Shown piece after piece: positions 35,091 to 48,500 of a stretch of 64,000 nucleotides of DNA (positions are counted from its first letter, which is position 1; each line of letters opens with the position of its first letter). Below the pieces are notes generated by a model. The model was not told the origin of the DNA and searched no databases. It saw only the letters and a program-made list of their open reading frames with translations. This DNA is from Ctenosaura bakeri (taxonomy: Eukaryota; Chordata; Lepidosauria; Squamata; Iguanidae), in contig CAOLHI010002121.1 of NCBI GenBank assembly GCA_948474755.1, positions 62,001 through 126,000 on the forward strand. Reading direction: 5' to 3'. Position numbers and translations under genes: made by a program.

Positions 35091-35475
35091 AAAACCCTCC
35101 AAAGAGGGAGACTCCAACAGACTCACAGGCAGTGTCTTCCACTGTCAAACTGCTCATACCGTCAGAAAGTTCTTTGTAGATTTGGATGGAATCTTTTTTC
35201 CTCCTATTTGAATCTATTGCTCCATGTCCTAGTTTCTGGAGCATCAGATAACAAGCGGATCCATCCTCCATAGACATCCCTTCAAATATTTAAACATGGC
35301 TAATCATTGTCATCTCTTAATCTCCTCTTCTCCAGGCTAAACATATCCAGATCCCTAAGCCTCTCTTCATAGGGCATGGTTTCCAGGGCTTTTACCATTT
35401 TGGTGGCCCTCCTATGGACACGTTCTAGCTTGTCAATATCCTTCTTGAATTGTGGTGCCCAGAACAGGACACAGT
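35091..35475 (-). mobile_element. CR1 LINE 3' fragment, inverted to its neighbour
   Basis: Reversed CR1 sequence (taccgtcagaaagttctt, ccatgtcctagtttctgg, gacacgttctagcttg). It belongs to an older subfamily than the plus-strand copy next to it. Confidence 0.85.
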
Positions 35476-35915
35476 GCACTGATATGCATGTTTGCAATTG
35501 ACACAAAATACCTCTGCCAAGTAGCTGTGTGTGCACAAAGATATGCAATGCAATATAGCCAGGGCAGGTAGCCCAATTAACCGTTAGTGGCCTCTAGTTC
35601 TTGGGTCTTTTAAGGCACACTAAACATATCAGTTGATCCACAGTTAAAGCAAGTATCAGGCAGAGGACACAGTCCTAAAGATAACTGGTTAGATTGTTCA
35701 TAAAGACAGAGATAGACGGCATTCTGATTTCTTATTGATTTTGTAGTACTCATTTGTCTGCATTTATTTTCACTTGATGTGTATCCCTTTCATTGTTGTT
35801 GTTGTGCGTCTTCAAGTAGTTTTGGACTTGTGGTGACCCCAAGGGGAATATATTTTCGGGTTTTCTAGGGCTGAGAGTATGTAAAGTGCCCAAGATCACC
35901 CAGTGGGTTCCCATG

Positions 35916-36878
35916 GCCAATGTCACGCCCCGCCTCAGAAACCCTGACAATGAGGAGGCGGATTCTGAATCTGAGGCTGAAGTTTGCCCAGAGGAAAATA
36001 ACAGCCAACAGCAGGAGCCTGAGCAGGAGGAACAAGTATTAGAAGACAAAACAACACAGGCTTCTACCTTGTTGGAGAGATGACACCAGAATGAAGCTCT
36101 CAGACATTCAGCTTGTTTAAGTAACAGAAGGGTTTTAATGAGGGAACACCTGTGGCAACATCATCTAATATATAAAAGTCAAAGTTTGTAAGTTTGTGAG
36201 TTTGTCTGTATCACGCAGGCGAAGTTCTCATATGGCTGGCTGTGTCAGGTGAGAAGACCTGATACGATTGGCTGCTTGTGAAGAGTCTATGGAATCCTGG
36301 GGTTAGCAGTTTAGGGAGGGGCCTTTAGGATTCTCAGCCAGAGAGCTCTTGGGCCTGGTCAGTTGCTATGGAGGCAAGGCCTAGCTGCTAGGAGGAGGGC
36401 ACTGTATTTCCTCAGAAACTGAACCTCGGTATGTTAACAACTCTGAATACAAATTGGATTGGGGAATATGGGGAAAAGTTACAGGTACTAGACAAGACAG
36501 TTTGGGGAATTAGAGATACAGGATCTCAAGTCTATCTAAGAAGCATTACTTATGAAAAAATAAAATCCCTTGGGATCACCACAAGGTATATACACTAGTT
36601 AGACTATAAAAGGCAAAAGCTGGCTTAGCCCTTCATGGTCGACAACTAATCTTCCCCGTGGTTGACACCCTGTGCCATATCTTCCTGAATCCTGACTCTC
36701 TTGGACATCAGAATGCCTGACGTCAATTTGGGTTTGCCCTTGTGGATTTGGCTACATTGTGACCTTGAATTCCTGACCTGAACCTTGTTTGAACAACTCC
36801 CCCTCTCTGCCGTGAGTAAAGCTCTATTCAGCAGGTCTGCTTGTTGGCTGCCTGGTCTTTCTGGGACATGACAGCCAA
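35916..36878 (+). mobile_element. Chromovirus-family solo LTR (family C) with 5-bp target duplication, Helitron inside
   Basis: The LTR (35,921-36,873) begins TGTCACGCCC and ends GACATGACA. It is flanked by gccaa on both sides. It shares gcttgtttaagtaa and gagggaacacctgtgg with the LTRs at 37.8 and 58.0 kb. Its length is 953 bp, but removing the inner Helitron (435 bp) gives 518 bp, matching the 519-521 bp of the other two copies. A TATA-like gactataaaaggc follows the Helitron. Confidence 0.92.
36164..36598 (+). mobile_element. Non-autonomous Helitron (435 bp)
   Basis: It starts TCTAATATATAAAAG, ends ACACTAG, and sits between A and T as Helitrons do. A short hairpin (atccc-tt-gggat) lies about 20 bases before the 3' end. 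It has no inverted repeats and no target duplication. The interior is shared with the remnant at 23.7-24.26 kb. Confidence 0.85.
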
Positions 36879-37005
36879 GCAGGGAATCCAACCTGGCCTT
36901 CAGGGTGTAGTGCAACACTCAAACAACTACACCACTGCAGCCCTTAGGTACTATCTTTCATTGCTGTAATAAAGCATGGTTGTTTGCTTCACTTTAGCTG
37001 GGGAC

Positions 37006-37752
37006 TCAGGCCCTTTTCTCACGGGGTTTTTAAATCTTCCCAGTTCGACCTTGATCGGGTGCCTTTTTCACGTTAGAGAGCATGTGGTCACATTAAACTT
37101 TTTGGTTTCTCACCCCAATCCGAGCGGGGGAGCCACCAATCAGCATTTCCGCGCACTTTTCAAAGACCGGATAAAATGTGGTCTTTTCCTCCAATCCGCG
37201 CTCGACGTTTCGTGAAAAAGCGGCGGTGCGTCCTGATTCGTGCGGGCGATCAAGAGAGGGAGGGATCAAGGCGTGGCCAGCAGAAGCCACAAGACCGCCC
37301 CCAATACGAACGGCTGAAAGGACCGTCATTAGCGGGGCTAGCACCCCAGCAATGATCGTCAGTAGCTCGTTCTCCATACACAAAACAGCAGAAAGCAAGC
37401 AGAAAGAAAGAGGGGGGAAATGTTTCCACGGCGTTCAAAAGAAAGACGCGGGACAGGGTGAGGGGGCGGAGGATGTGATGGGGCGTGCGTGCGTACTGAC
37501 GTCAGTGATGACGCTCAGGATGTTTCTTTTAAAAATAGAGCACAGCCAATCAAATACCAGACAGGGCGGGGAAAGGACACCTTCGGGAGTGGCAATGGTA
37601 ATATTATGTGAATGCTTTGATGCTGCCTATGCCTCTTCCCTATGGAGCCGTGAGAACGCTACTAAAAGTTCGGTCGTGTTTGTGGGGATTAAGAAAAACC
37701 CCGCCTGGATCGTGGCGGCACGATTTCTGCGCACCGTGAGAAAAGGGCCTCA
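37006..37752. mobile_element. 741-bp DNA transposon with 16-bp TIRs and TCA target duplication
   Basis: The ends are exact inverted copies: GGCCCTTTTCTCACGG at 37,009 and CCGTGAGAAAAGGGCC ending 37,749. They are flanked by TCA on each side. The interior is GC- and CpG-rich and has no recognisable transposase; the open frames look accidental. A 3-bp target and GGCC ends would fit the PIF/Harbinger group, but that is only a guess. Confidence 0.8.
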
Positions 37753-37805
37753 GTCTTGTTGATTAGGTTGATATATTTCACTGCTTCTCACATGAGAAAG
37801 AGCTC

Positions 37806-38334
37806 ATTAATGTCATGTCTACAGCAGAGCAGGCAGTAATTCACAAGCAGCACAGCTCCTACTCACAATGTGAGAGTCAAAGAATGTCCAAACAGAACAG
37901 CAGCCCAGAGCAAACAAATTCAAAGGGGCAAATCCAAACAGGCAGACTTCCAAGACAACCCAATCCAAGAGCAGAGCACAGAATTTCAGGGCCAAAAAAA
38001 ACAGCTGCTGGCCCTAGGAAGAGAGGCCAGCTGGAGCTCTCTTTTATCTATGGTGGCTGTTGCCACAGGTGTTCCCTCATTAGGGCTTGCTTACTACTTA
38101 AAGAAGCTGAGTGATGCAAGCCTTCCCTTTCATGATGTCTCTGCAGTCAGGTAGCTGTGTCAGCTATGTCTTCCTTTATTTGTTCCTCTAGCTCAGGCCC
38201 TTGTTGTTGTTGTTGTGTATTATATCCCTCTGGACCAGCTTCTGGGGACACTTCGGTCTCTGGGAAGCCTCTCCCTCGGAGTCAGAATCCTCCTGCTCAC
38301 TGCCACAGTCTCCAAGGCAGGGCATGACAATTAA
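37806..38334 (-). mobile_element. Chromovirus-family solo LTR (family C) with 5-bp target duplication
   Basis: The LTR (37,811-38,329, 519 bp) starts TGTCATGTC and ends GGCATGACA on the plus strand. It is flanked by attaa on both sides. It is highly similar to the 3' LTR of the gypsy element at 58.0 kb and in the same orientation. Confidence 0.95.
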
Positions 38335-38568
38335 GACCTAGGACTTGTACACCAAATCCATCCCCTGCCCCAATGACTGAGTGAGGATTGGAAGGAGGGA
38401 CAACATCTCTGCAAAATTTAATATGGTCATTTTTTATTGTTCATGGCTACTTTGACAATTATGAAGAAAAGACATTGCGTTCTGAGCCTGGAATCCAAGA
38501 AGTACGTTAGTGTAACAATTACAGACTTCATGACTATTGCTACTAAGTACAATTAAACTCAGATGCAA

Positions 38569-39506
38569 CTACTTTGAGCTGGGAGTACTCCGCGTTGGGA
38601 AACTCTGTAGTTTTTTTGCTGTAAGGTATTCCTTTGTATTCAAATCAGGCCACACCATAATTATGTAGCACTTAGGAATAAAGATGCAGCCCAGGAGCCC
38701 GGCACTGGAGGTCAAGATGGAGAAGATCTGCATGGCTACCATGTACTTCCCCTTTGTGCTCAGGTAGGTGGGCACAAAGGAGATCCAGACACTGCAGAAG
38801 ATGAACATGCTGAAGGTGATCAGCTTGGCTTCATTGAAGGCCCCAGGCAGCTTCCTAGCCAGGAAAGCCACTGTGAAGCAGATGGCAGCCAGGAAGCCCA
38901 TGTAACCGAGGGCAACATAGAACATGGCAACAGAGCCGTCATTGCACTGGAGCAGAATTTGTCCAGACTGAGAGTGCATGTCAGCTTCAGGAAAGGGTGG
39001 AGAGGTTCCCAGCCAAATGGTGCAGATGACAACTTGAACACCGGAACAAGAAACGACTATGGCGTTGGTCAAACTCTTCCCCAGCCATCTCCTCACCCTG
39101 TTGCCCGGCTTTGTGGCCAGGAAGGCCAGCACTACTGTTATTGTTTTAGCCAACACAGCAGAGACAGCCACGGAGAAAATGATGCTGAAGGCAGTTTGTC
39201 GGAGAAGGCAGGTAGCTTTCCTTGGCTGACCAACAAAAAGAAAGGAGGACAAGAAGGAAAGCAAGAGGGAGAGAAGCAGAGTGTAGGAGAGGTCTCGGTT
39301 GTTGGCTTTGACTAATGGAGTTTCTTGGTTTTTAATGAAGACTCCAACAACAAAACTTGTGGCTAATGAGAGGAAGGTGGCAAAAGAAGCCAAGATGATC
39401 CCTAGAGGTTCTTTATATGACAAAAAGGTGATATTCTTCGGATGACATTGATCTCGCACCTCATTTGTTTGTTGATCATCTGAGCACTTTGTGCAACGGT
39501 CTGAGT
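38569..39506 (-). CDS. V2R exon 6: end of Cys-rich region and 7TM domain
   Basis: It starts in phase 1 after acceptor ttccttcttag with [20 protein letters not shown], then seven hydrophobic segments. Family hallmarks are visible: [19 protein letters not shown] (TM2 region), [20 protein letters not shown] (TM3), [26 protein letters not shown] (TM6 region) and FIPKCYIIM near the end. It ends with a short Ser/Thr-rich tail (TRSTPSSK). Confidence 0.95.
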
Positions 39507-42500
39507 CTAAGAAGGAAAATCATATCGTGAACAAATGGCATCGTATGAAACCTTACTAACTTACTAAGATCACTGTTCCTTCTAGTCCAGTTCCTTGAGC
39601 TCCAGTTTATTACTGATTACTGGGGTTTCAGATCATTTCAGTTGCAGCTACTGAATATGGTACCAGGAACCTGTGTTTTTTCCTCCCTCCCTCCCTCCCT
39701 CCCTCCCTCCCTCCCTCCCTTCCTTGCTTTTTGTTTATTTCATGTATCTGCTGCCTTTCCCCTGAAGTGGAACTCAGGGCAATTCACAAAAGGAATCGAT
39801 TAAAACTTAACAATAACTTTTTTAAAAAATCAAATCATCACATTCAAATAGTGTAGAATAATTTAAAAGGCATATAAAAGCTTTAAAAATAATCACACAC
39901 ACCCCACTGAGAAACCTCTTGTGACCAATGATACATTAAAAATCCACCAGAAGTCTTTCCCTGCCAGTGAAAGGAGAGCAGAGAGATCATATGTTCTGCT
40001 GTGAGGCTTTATGGCACTGAGGAAGCAATGCCTTTACCCTCTAGGTATGTACAAGAGCAGGCAGGCAGAAATTCCTAAGCACAGCTCTGCCCTCCTTGGC
40101 CACTGACTGCCCCAGAGTGCACCAAGAAGTCATTTGCCTGGCTGTGCTCCAGCAAGAGAGGGACCCTCAATTCTCGTGCCTCCAACAGGCACCTGGGACA
40201 GAAGCAGAGATTGTCGGTTTGGAGCAGAGGTACAATTGTTTACTAATTTCATTCACAAAATAATTTTATTCCTATTGTGAGAAAGTGTCTTTGGAAACTC
40301 TGGTATTTTCACAGACTATCCACCATTCAGGAGTCATTGTGCATCAAAAAAAAAAAAAAAGGAAATAAGAAGAAGAAGAAAGAAAAGAATGTGGTTTTTT
40401 TTTCCCACAGAAAACATGTTCTGTGCAGAAATTAAAGTCATTTTTTTCTGAGTGAAAAATGGACAAATTTTGTTCAGAATCCAGCTCAGATTGCTGAGAT
40501 TCTCCCTGTTAGGTTTCCCAACACTTGAGAAACACTTTTTTTTTTTGCACACTTTCAATTATTTTTGAATATCATTTCCGTCTCTGCAATCAAAACCAAC
40601 AGCCATCCCTAAAGCAGCCCAGGACTTCTCTGCATGTCATTCTACTCACTCAAATAGTTATTGAGTGGCAGGAGAATTTCTGTAGACCAAACTAAGGTTA
40701 TGCTTGCCCTCAAATTTTATAATAGGTTTATACAAGCATGTCTATAATGATGTTCTCAACTGTAGTCCAATAAGGGCACTGACAATTCCAGTAGATCCCT
40801 GGGAGTTAGTGCTACTTAGTCTGGATCCTTAAACAATTGTCACCAAGCTCTGAGGAAGAGAAGGATTGAGCTTGCTGGTATCGCCCTCTTTGATCACATT
40901 TCCTGCCAGGTTCTGCCTTCTTAAATCCCTCCTTTCCCAAAGTTTCCCAAAACGTTGTATGTTTCTGTTCTACAAGAGCTTCTATTGATATCATAGACAG
41001 ACCTGTAGATCTGACTTCACCCGAGACTTGATGGGAGGTTTGAGAAGTTACGCCCCACCAGCAGTCCTTCTGGATCTCAGTCTGTAATCCCAGCTTCTGT
41101 CTGAGTCAGACTTCACCTTATCCTTAAAGCCTTCCTGCAGCCCTTGGGAAGGATTCCTACCTTCCTGAATGGAGATGGTTCCTTCTGCACAAGGGGTACA
41201 AGCATAGCAGCAAATGGGCTCTCCTTCTAGAACCTCCTTGGCATGTCCAGGTGGGCAGCTTTTGGAGCATCTGGAAGAAGGCAGGGTCTAGCAAAGAGGA
41301 AATGCATCCATGTTACCTCAAAATGTGGGTGCCACAAGGGCCCACCAGCAATGTCAGTACCTCCGTTCAGAAGTGGGGAATAATTAGCCCAAAATTAGTA
41401 GACCTGCAAGAGGAGGTAACGTAACAAGATCTTTTTCACCAGTGTTTACAGGGTCATGCAGGGAAGAACCAGATGGAAATTCAAAATGTAAACTAAAAAT
41501 GTGTTTTATTACTAAGGTTCACACAAGCACACTGAAAGTTCAAAAACTTGCACAAGGACTAAGCATAGGAAGAGAGAGGAAAGTTGTAGATAGAGGACTC
41601 TGAGGGATTCGGGTGATAATTACCAGTCTGGAGAGAAGCAGAAAGAGCAATGACAAGGCTTAGGCAAGAATCTATGGACAGTTCTCATTTGGAAATTGAA
41701 TGGACAGAGTGGTGTTCGGAATCGTGAGAGACCACACTAGCAGCCTGAAATCATGAGTTCTTACACCCAAAAAAAAAATCCCATGGGTATGAGTGCGACT
41801 CACTCTCCCGGTCAAGCAGACGATGGGAGTTGCAACACAAACAATGAAGTCTGGATGGAGCTAATGATCTTAGTGTTTAGGTGGCAAAAGGAAAATGGTG
41901 GTCATCATAGCCTCATATTGAGGAGAGGCAGGGAAAGAATAGTGAGATGTCCAGGTGTTCAGAGTCAGGGTTAAGACAATCACAATTTGGTGGGAATTTC
42001 CCCACTCAGCTCTGGGATGTTCGGCTTCGTAGTTTAAAGTTTATTCTCCCAGAAGCAGCCACACTATTATCCTGAAAATGACTCAGCTTCTTGTCTAAGA
42101 GGTGGGTGCAGCTGACCTGTCTCGCTATGTCACGTTCACGGTCAGTAATTTCCCTCTTCCAGCAAATGACCTTTCCATCACCTTACGTATCACTTATATC
42201 AACGCCAAGTAATATAGTGCCTTCCCCATTGTAATGCCACCTTTGTGTAAAAGGGCGAGGATTTTCAGTGCCTAACTTGAACCCCTTGATAGTTTTATGG
42301 TTGCGTGTTTTCTGTGTTGCCTTATATACTCTACATAACTCAAGCCGAGCCAGTGTCAACAAAGATAAACTGTAATATTTATTAAGATAACAGTAAGAAT
42401 AAAGTAGCACGTTAGAGTTCATATGCAGTTCAAGGTTGATACATTTCCTTAGTGCACTTTTCTTGAAAATATAACACATAACTCCTTGCTCAGAAAGAGT

Positions 42501-45500
42501 TTAATTATATCTTTAGACTTTCATATAAGGCACAGATATCATATAACAGCCCTTTGGCTAGTCTTCCACCAAAGGCTTAATTCCCAGTCTAGGTCACGTT
42601 CTCTGACCACATCCTCCTAGGGTTTAGTTACTCTTCTGCCTCTCACTAGGCTTCCATGGAGAACTAAGCCTCCCAAAACAGCCATATTTTCTGACTGACC
42701 TAGGGACTCTACCTCCTAGCTCCTTGCTAGGTTCTCACTGAAAGAATAAAAAAATCCCCAAAGTTACTTGGACTTCTATAACTGTTGTCTTTTAGCCCTA
42801 GGCCCCCGTCACGCACTTCTGGGCTGATTTTCTCTTCTGAGGAGCTATTCTGGTTGCCTAGCAACCTGCTTCCAGGCTGCACTGGCACTTCAGATAATCA
42901 CACCCCCCAGAATTTTGTCACTAACCTGTACACCTGTACATTTGTCTGAAAAAGCACAATATCCCTTTCTGAGAGGTTAGAATTCCTGTGTATTTCATCC
43001 AACTTTCAAAACGAGGGGAAAATAATAAAACTTTTTGTTGTTGTTCTTGAATATTAGTTTGTAGGGAAACACCAATTTTCACATTTCCAAATATCAATTA
43101 AAGTTGGGGGTTGAGTTGAAGGAAATTGATTCCAAATTGGTCCACACTGAAAGAGAGAATTTTCTGACACACCAACTACAACCTGGACTGAATCTTGTTG
43201 ATTTGCACACCCCTACTATGTGCACATGGTATCATGCTATCTCAGTGTCTTAACAAATTTCACATTCCCGGTGCTTTTCAGTCTCTAAGGGAAATTCATT
43301 AGGAATCTTAGCTACTCTTTATTTCATCATTATAAGGTGGCAAATATTAAAAGAGAAAGCAATTAAAGCAATAGTTATGGCTCACCTTGTTAAATAATCT
43401 TGAGTGGAGAGTAACAGTCTGGTCAATGAGAATGTTCCTGTCTAAGGATGCTTGTCGTTCTATACTCCCAACTATCATGTGACGGACGGAGTTATTGGGA
43501 AATTTCACCCAGTTCACAATGTCAAAGTCTGCTGTCAGATCCCCATTCTTGTCCAAATACACTCCTTCCATGGAAGTATTGCAAAAGTGGAAACTGGTCA
43601 GGAAAGGGTGAAGCTGGAATGACAGAAGAAGAGTTAGAAAACTTAAAAAGAAGTTTGTTGTCTCCACCTTGCACATATGGCTGAGAGTATGGGAGAGCCC
43701 GTGAGGCCAAGCTCTGGTCTCCAGAGCTATAGTTCAAATTTCAAACCACTATGCCACAGTGGTTCTCAAAGAGCGCTGATACAAAATGGAAGCAAATGGG
43801 AGTGACTGAAAAAGAAGATGGCGATGGCGGAAATTGCTAAACAGAATCCTGATGGTACCTTATGCATCTGTAACTGTCATGTCGTTATTTCTTCTACACA
43901 TGTAGAGATCTATGGAACTGAGGCCATTTCTGCACTAGACTGTTATAGCATTATGATTCCAATTTCAAAATCCTATGGAATCCTGGGGTTTGCAGTTTAG
44001 GGAGGGGCCGGCTGGTAAAAACACAAGATGGGGAAATTAACTCGAGCACTCTCTTAAGCTAACGAGAGGCAGGGTAATGTAGCAGGGATCTTGCAACCCT
44101 ATGTATACAGTGTTGGATCAGAAGAGCAGTCAGACAAGTTTAAACAGTAAACTAATAACTTTATTAACAGGACAAACCACAAATAAAACACCACATGCAC
44201 ACAGCTAACTGGAAATTGAAATGAGAGTTTTGGGGGGAAACGGGTGATACGACACCTTATCTCGTAGTCCTGGAGAGAAGCGGAGGTTTGCAGGGAAGAA
44301 AACTCAGTGCGGTTTGCTGAGGGGAGCTCGTTAGATCGAACGGCAGCAAGGCAGGATGGAAGTGCAGAGCAATCCAAGGGGCAAGGTGGACTCAGTTATT
44401 GGGAACTGAGGGGATGACTACACTGGTCAGAGCGGCAGCAAGGCTAGATAGAAGTCCAGGGTGATCTGAGGAGGACTCAGAATCGGGGAGTTTTTATAGG
44501 GTGGATTGTGCCTATAGGCCATGCCATGCTCGGTGAGAACAAAGGAAATTTGGAGCGGGACAAAAGCATTGGAAAAGGTCAAGTTTTACATGATTAGCTT
44601 AGCACTGGGTAACAATAGTGTAGCCAGTATGCAAATGGCTTAGCATTGAGAGAGTGCCGGCTCGAGGCTGGGTGTCTTTGTGTAAAGTCGCACTTAAGCA
44701 AAGTGTGTCTGCAAAAATGGTCCCTGAAGCAACGGAGTGGCATTAATCCGCCTGCCTAAGTGGGGATTGGAATGTCCAACCATTACCGGCCGTACCTGTT
44801 TACGTGCTTGTCTGGTGGCCTTGCAAACACATGGAGCAGGGTGGCAAAGAAAGGTCAAGTGAAGGCCAAATAAGTTTGATATCAAGAGATATCTAGTGCT
44901 ATCGCCAGATATCTAGTGCTATCGTGGTAACAGGGCTGCTATGTGACAGGGCCAAAGCACATGCCCTGATACCGGAATCTTACCAGATTTTATGTAAAAG
45001 CAACTTTGTATGCTAAATCGTTATACCACGGAGAAGTATACATGTGTGTGCGCCTTCCTTTCTTCTGGCATGTCTGATTTGTGGAAATATCACTGGACAT
45101 CAATCTTTCTTTTTGCCTGGGCTGAATAAGAGATTAATTTTTTATCTTGAATTTCCCACTGTTGTGTTACATATAGGCTATGTTGCACTCCAGGAAAAAC
45201 CTGCCCATTGTTGCTATCAACCAGACACAAGTGTGGAAAGGCACAATCAATGTATAGCAAAGGTTTACAGTAGGCATCCCACAACTTCCAGAATGACTGC
45301 AAGCATGCAGGAGAACAACTTGCATATGTAAAGAGAGAAACAAGGAAAAAGTGAAAGAGGATTTCCTTCCTTACTAATGGCAGGAGAAATCAGAAGACCA
45401 GACCTGGAGAATCAAGGATCCAACCTTATTGAAAGAAATTCATTTCTGACCAGAAACTGAATGGAATGCCTCCACTCCATGGGATTCAGGACTCATATAG

Positions 45501-48500
45501 TCTAATATGGAAGGTACTAGCTCACCTTACATTGTACACATGCCATAGTAACAAAGGGGCCTGAACACCCTAAAGGCAACAGATGCCCTCTGACCTTGGA
45601 AGCTAACAGGTCAGCCCTGGCTAGTGCTTGGATGGGAGACCATCAATGAAGACCAGGTGCTGTAGGCTATCTTTCAGAGGAAAGAACTGGCCAGACCACT
45701 TCTGAAGATTCCTTGCCTAAGAAAACTCTATGAAATTCATGGGGTTGCCATACGTCAGCAGGCAACTTAAAAGCACATACACACACAAAATAACATTCCA
45801 TCCTATTAACATTCCTGACCAGATTGTTTAGATGATCTTCCCAGCCTAGGTTTCAAAACTGACTTTCCACGGACTCCTTACTATCAGAAGATCTTAACCT
45901 GTACCTGCCAGGGAGAAAGAGGCCTGCTGGGTATAATTCTACCTATCCCAGCAGGCCTACCCAGTCAATTTTTAATGATCGTGTATTTTAATAATGATAT
46001 ATTTTAATTTTGATGTATTTCTATTTTAAATGGTTTCCTGTGTTTTTAGTGTGTTTTAACTTATGAAGGCATATCGTTCTGTAGATATCAAAATAGTTTT
46101 AGCCCAAGTAAAACTATATGAGCCTTCTCTGTCCACAGACAGCTAGAAAGACAGCTAGATCAAGTGAGCAACAATTTGCTTCAGGTCTGGACCCAAGACC
46201 ACAGTTCCATTTCTGAAGAACTTTTCAGTATCTTCAGTGATATAATCCACAAATACAAAGAAGTACCTGCCATGCTTGTAAGCTCTTCAACCAGTCTCCA
46301 CGTGCCTCTATTCTCCGTTTGGATGTGGAGGAGTACACAGCATTTAATGCACATGCCACAGCTTGGATAGCAATGTAATTACCGTAACTGTCCAATGAAA
46401 GGATGCCTTCAAGGATGTCCTGGGCCAGTGTCTCCTGGACCTCATTCTCCCTGCATCTTGTCTTGCCTTTCATAGACAACACCAACTTTGAATATGCACA
46501 GTGAAATGATTGTTCCATCATTTTTTTTGTAGTGGAGATGAGGGGTTCAAACCTGTCATAACTTGGCCTTCTGGGATTCCGCATCAAGAAGGAAAAAAAT
46601 CCGTGGATGTGCTGGAAATCTAAAGGATTGTAACTCAAAGGCAAAGAGATATCCCACAAAGCCATTGTGATCCAGACCTTCCCTGCATTGGGTGCCACCG
46701 GCAGCTGAACATATTGTTCTATGATAAGAATTGGAGGTATAAAAGAGCGCATCTCCCCATAATAAATATATACATTGACATTGGTCCACCTGAGGAAGGA
46801 AGGAATGGTTAAGGAAAGTATGTCTGTTATCTGTTGTGGGAGTCTTTGTGAGAAGGCAACACAAACACCATTGTCCAACATCAGGGGTATCAAGATCCTT
46901 ACAAATGTCTCTCCATTGTCATTATCTGGAAACAAAAGGCCAATCCATGTCCATCTGAAATGCAGAAGCAATTTAACAATCCCAGCATCCTGGAGATCTT
47001 CTTTTGGGACCATCCGGTAAAAATAAGGAGACTCAGTTTTATCTTTTAGGGTATGAATACTGTAACTGACACTGACCTAGGAAAGAAAGGAAGAATTGAA
47101 TGTCTTGTTTTACTCTTTAGCTAGACCTAGATGGTGGTTGGCCGGGGAAACCTTGCAATCTCCCGGATGTTATTGAACTTCAGCTCCTGGTATTCTCCAC
47201 CACTGGCCAGACTGCTGAAGATCCCAGTCAATGCCATACAATATTACAGTGTGTTGAACTAATCTTGTGTTTTTTGTTTTTGCCTTTGTAAGCCACCTTG
47301 GGTCTCATTTTGGGGAGAAAAGCATCACATAAATTAATCAATAAATAATACTCTGATACCACATTAACTGCCCCTTGGTCCCATTCCACGGAAACCTGGG
47401 GTTTGTTGTTTGATGAGGCAATTAGTATTCTCCTTTCGAGAGCTCTACCTCATTGCACCCCACTGCACTGAACCTCCCTACCAGAGAGTTCAAATCCCTC
47501 ATTAGTTTACAAATCTCAGGATTCCTTGGGATGTGACCATGGTAGACAAAGTGCTATAACCAAGTTACAACTGCCTGCTATAACTGTGCTATAATTGTAA
47601 CTACTACCAGAGATCAGGATGAAGGAAGGTCCGATATTTTTTAAGGCCAGTTTGAGAGGAAACATTTGCTTCCTATGTGCTTTGCATGCACACACATGTC
47701 AGAAAATGTAGAGTTATCCCAGGTAGGAAACAGAGAAATCCAACCAAGTGATGTCCAAGAACATCTTTTTACACAAAGACCAAAATATAATGCAGTGATG
47801 CCAGTTGATCGAAGGGCAGGTTCTATGTCTTCTCATCTGTTCCTTCGATTTCATCTCTAAGCCATGCAATGATTATACGGAGTGTTAGGCATTGTTAAAA
47901 GGTGGAGCAGAAACCAAGGTGTTAAGGTATTGAACAATAACTTGGGTGACCCAGTTTTCCACTCTCAATTCAGCCAATAAAACTCACTTGATGATCTTTT
48001 GCAGCCCAACCCATGTAGCAATGCTGTTGTGAAGATAAAATAGGAAGCAGGAGAGCTGCCAACGCCACCAGGAGCTTATTAGAGCAAATGCAGAATGGAA
48101 ATGTAATTAACAAGCAAAACATCAAACAGCATTACCACCAACTTTATACAAGTGAGAACAGCAGCAAAATGTTGTAACATGGAGGTTCAATCTTCATGTT
48201 CCCAGACAACCACTCATCCATATCCACTTCTGTGAAACTCTGTTCAAGCTCCCTTATCCTTTAGATTTTTCCTTACCCTCACCCACCCACAAGTTTCCTG
48301 CTCCTAAATATTTTATTTAAAAAATAGTTGGGTTCCTTGCTTCCAGTTGCTATGTATCTTACCTTATCTTATCTTATCGTATCATCTTTTTTTTTTTTTT
48401 TGCAAACAAGAAGAGTGGAATTTTCATTCCTTTTAATAGGCAGGGGGTGTTGTGTTCTCATTTTTACTATGTTTTCAATACAGTTTTAAAACTCTTTTAA

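Larger units (their letters stand above)
35795..36955 (-). repeat. tRNA-derived SINE split by an LTR insertion
   Basis: The tail side (gttgttgttgtgcgtcttc to cagtgggttcccatggcc) lies left of the LTR, and the tRNA-like head (gcagggaatccaacctgg to actacaccactgcagccc) lies right of it. Removing the LTR and one target copy restores a continuous SINE. Confidence 0.85.

Noticed and set aside
37178..37762. A 194-codon plus-strand frame
   Set aside because: It lies almost entirely within the 741-bp transposon and has no motif; it runs past the TIR, so it is not a transposase.
45560..45680. Functional 5S rRNA gene
   Set aside because: It has many differences from 5S and continues directly into a SINE body and tail.
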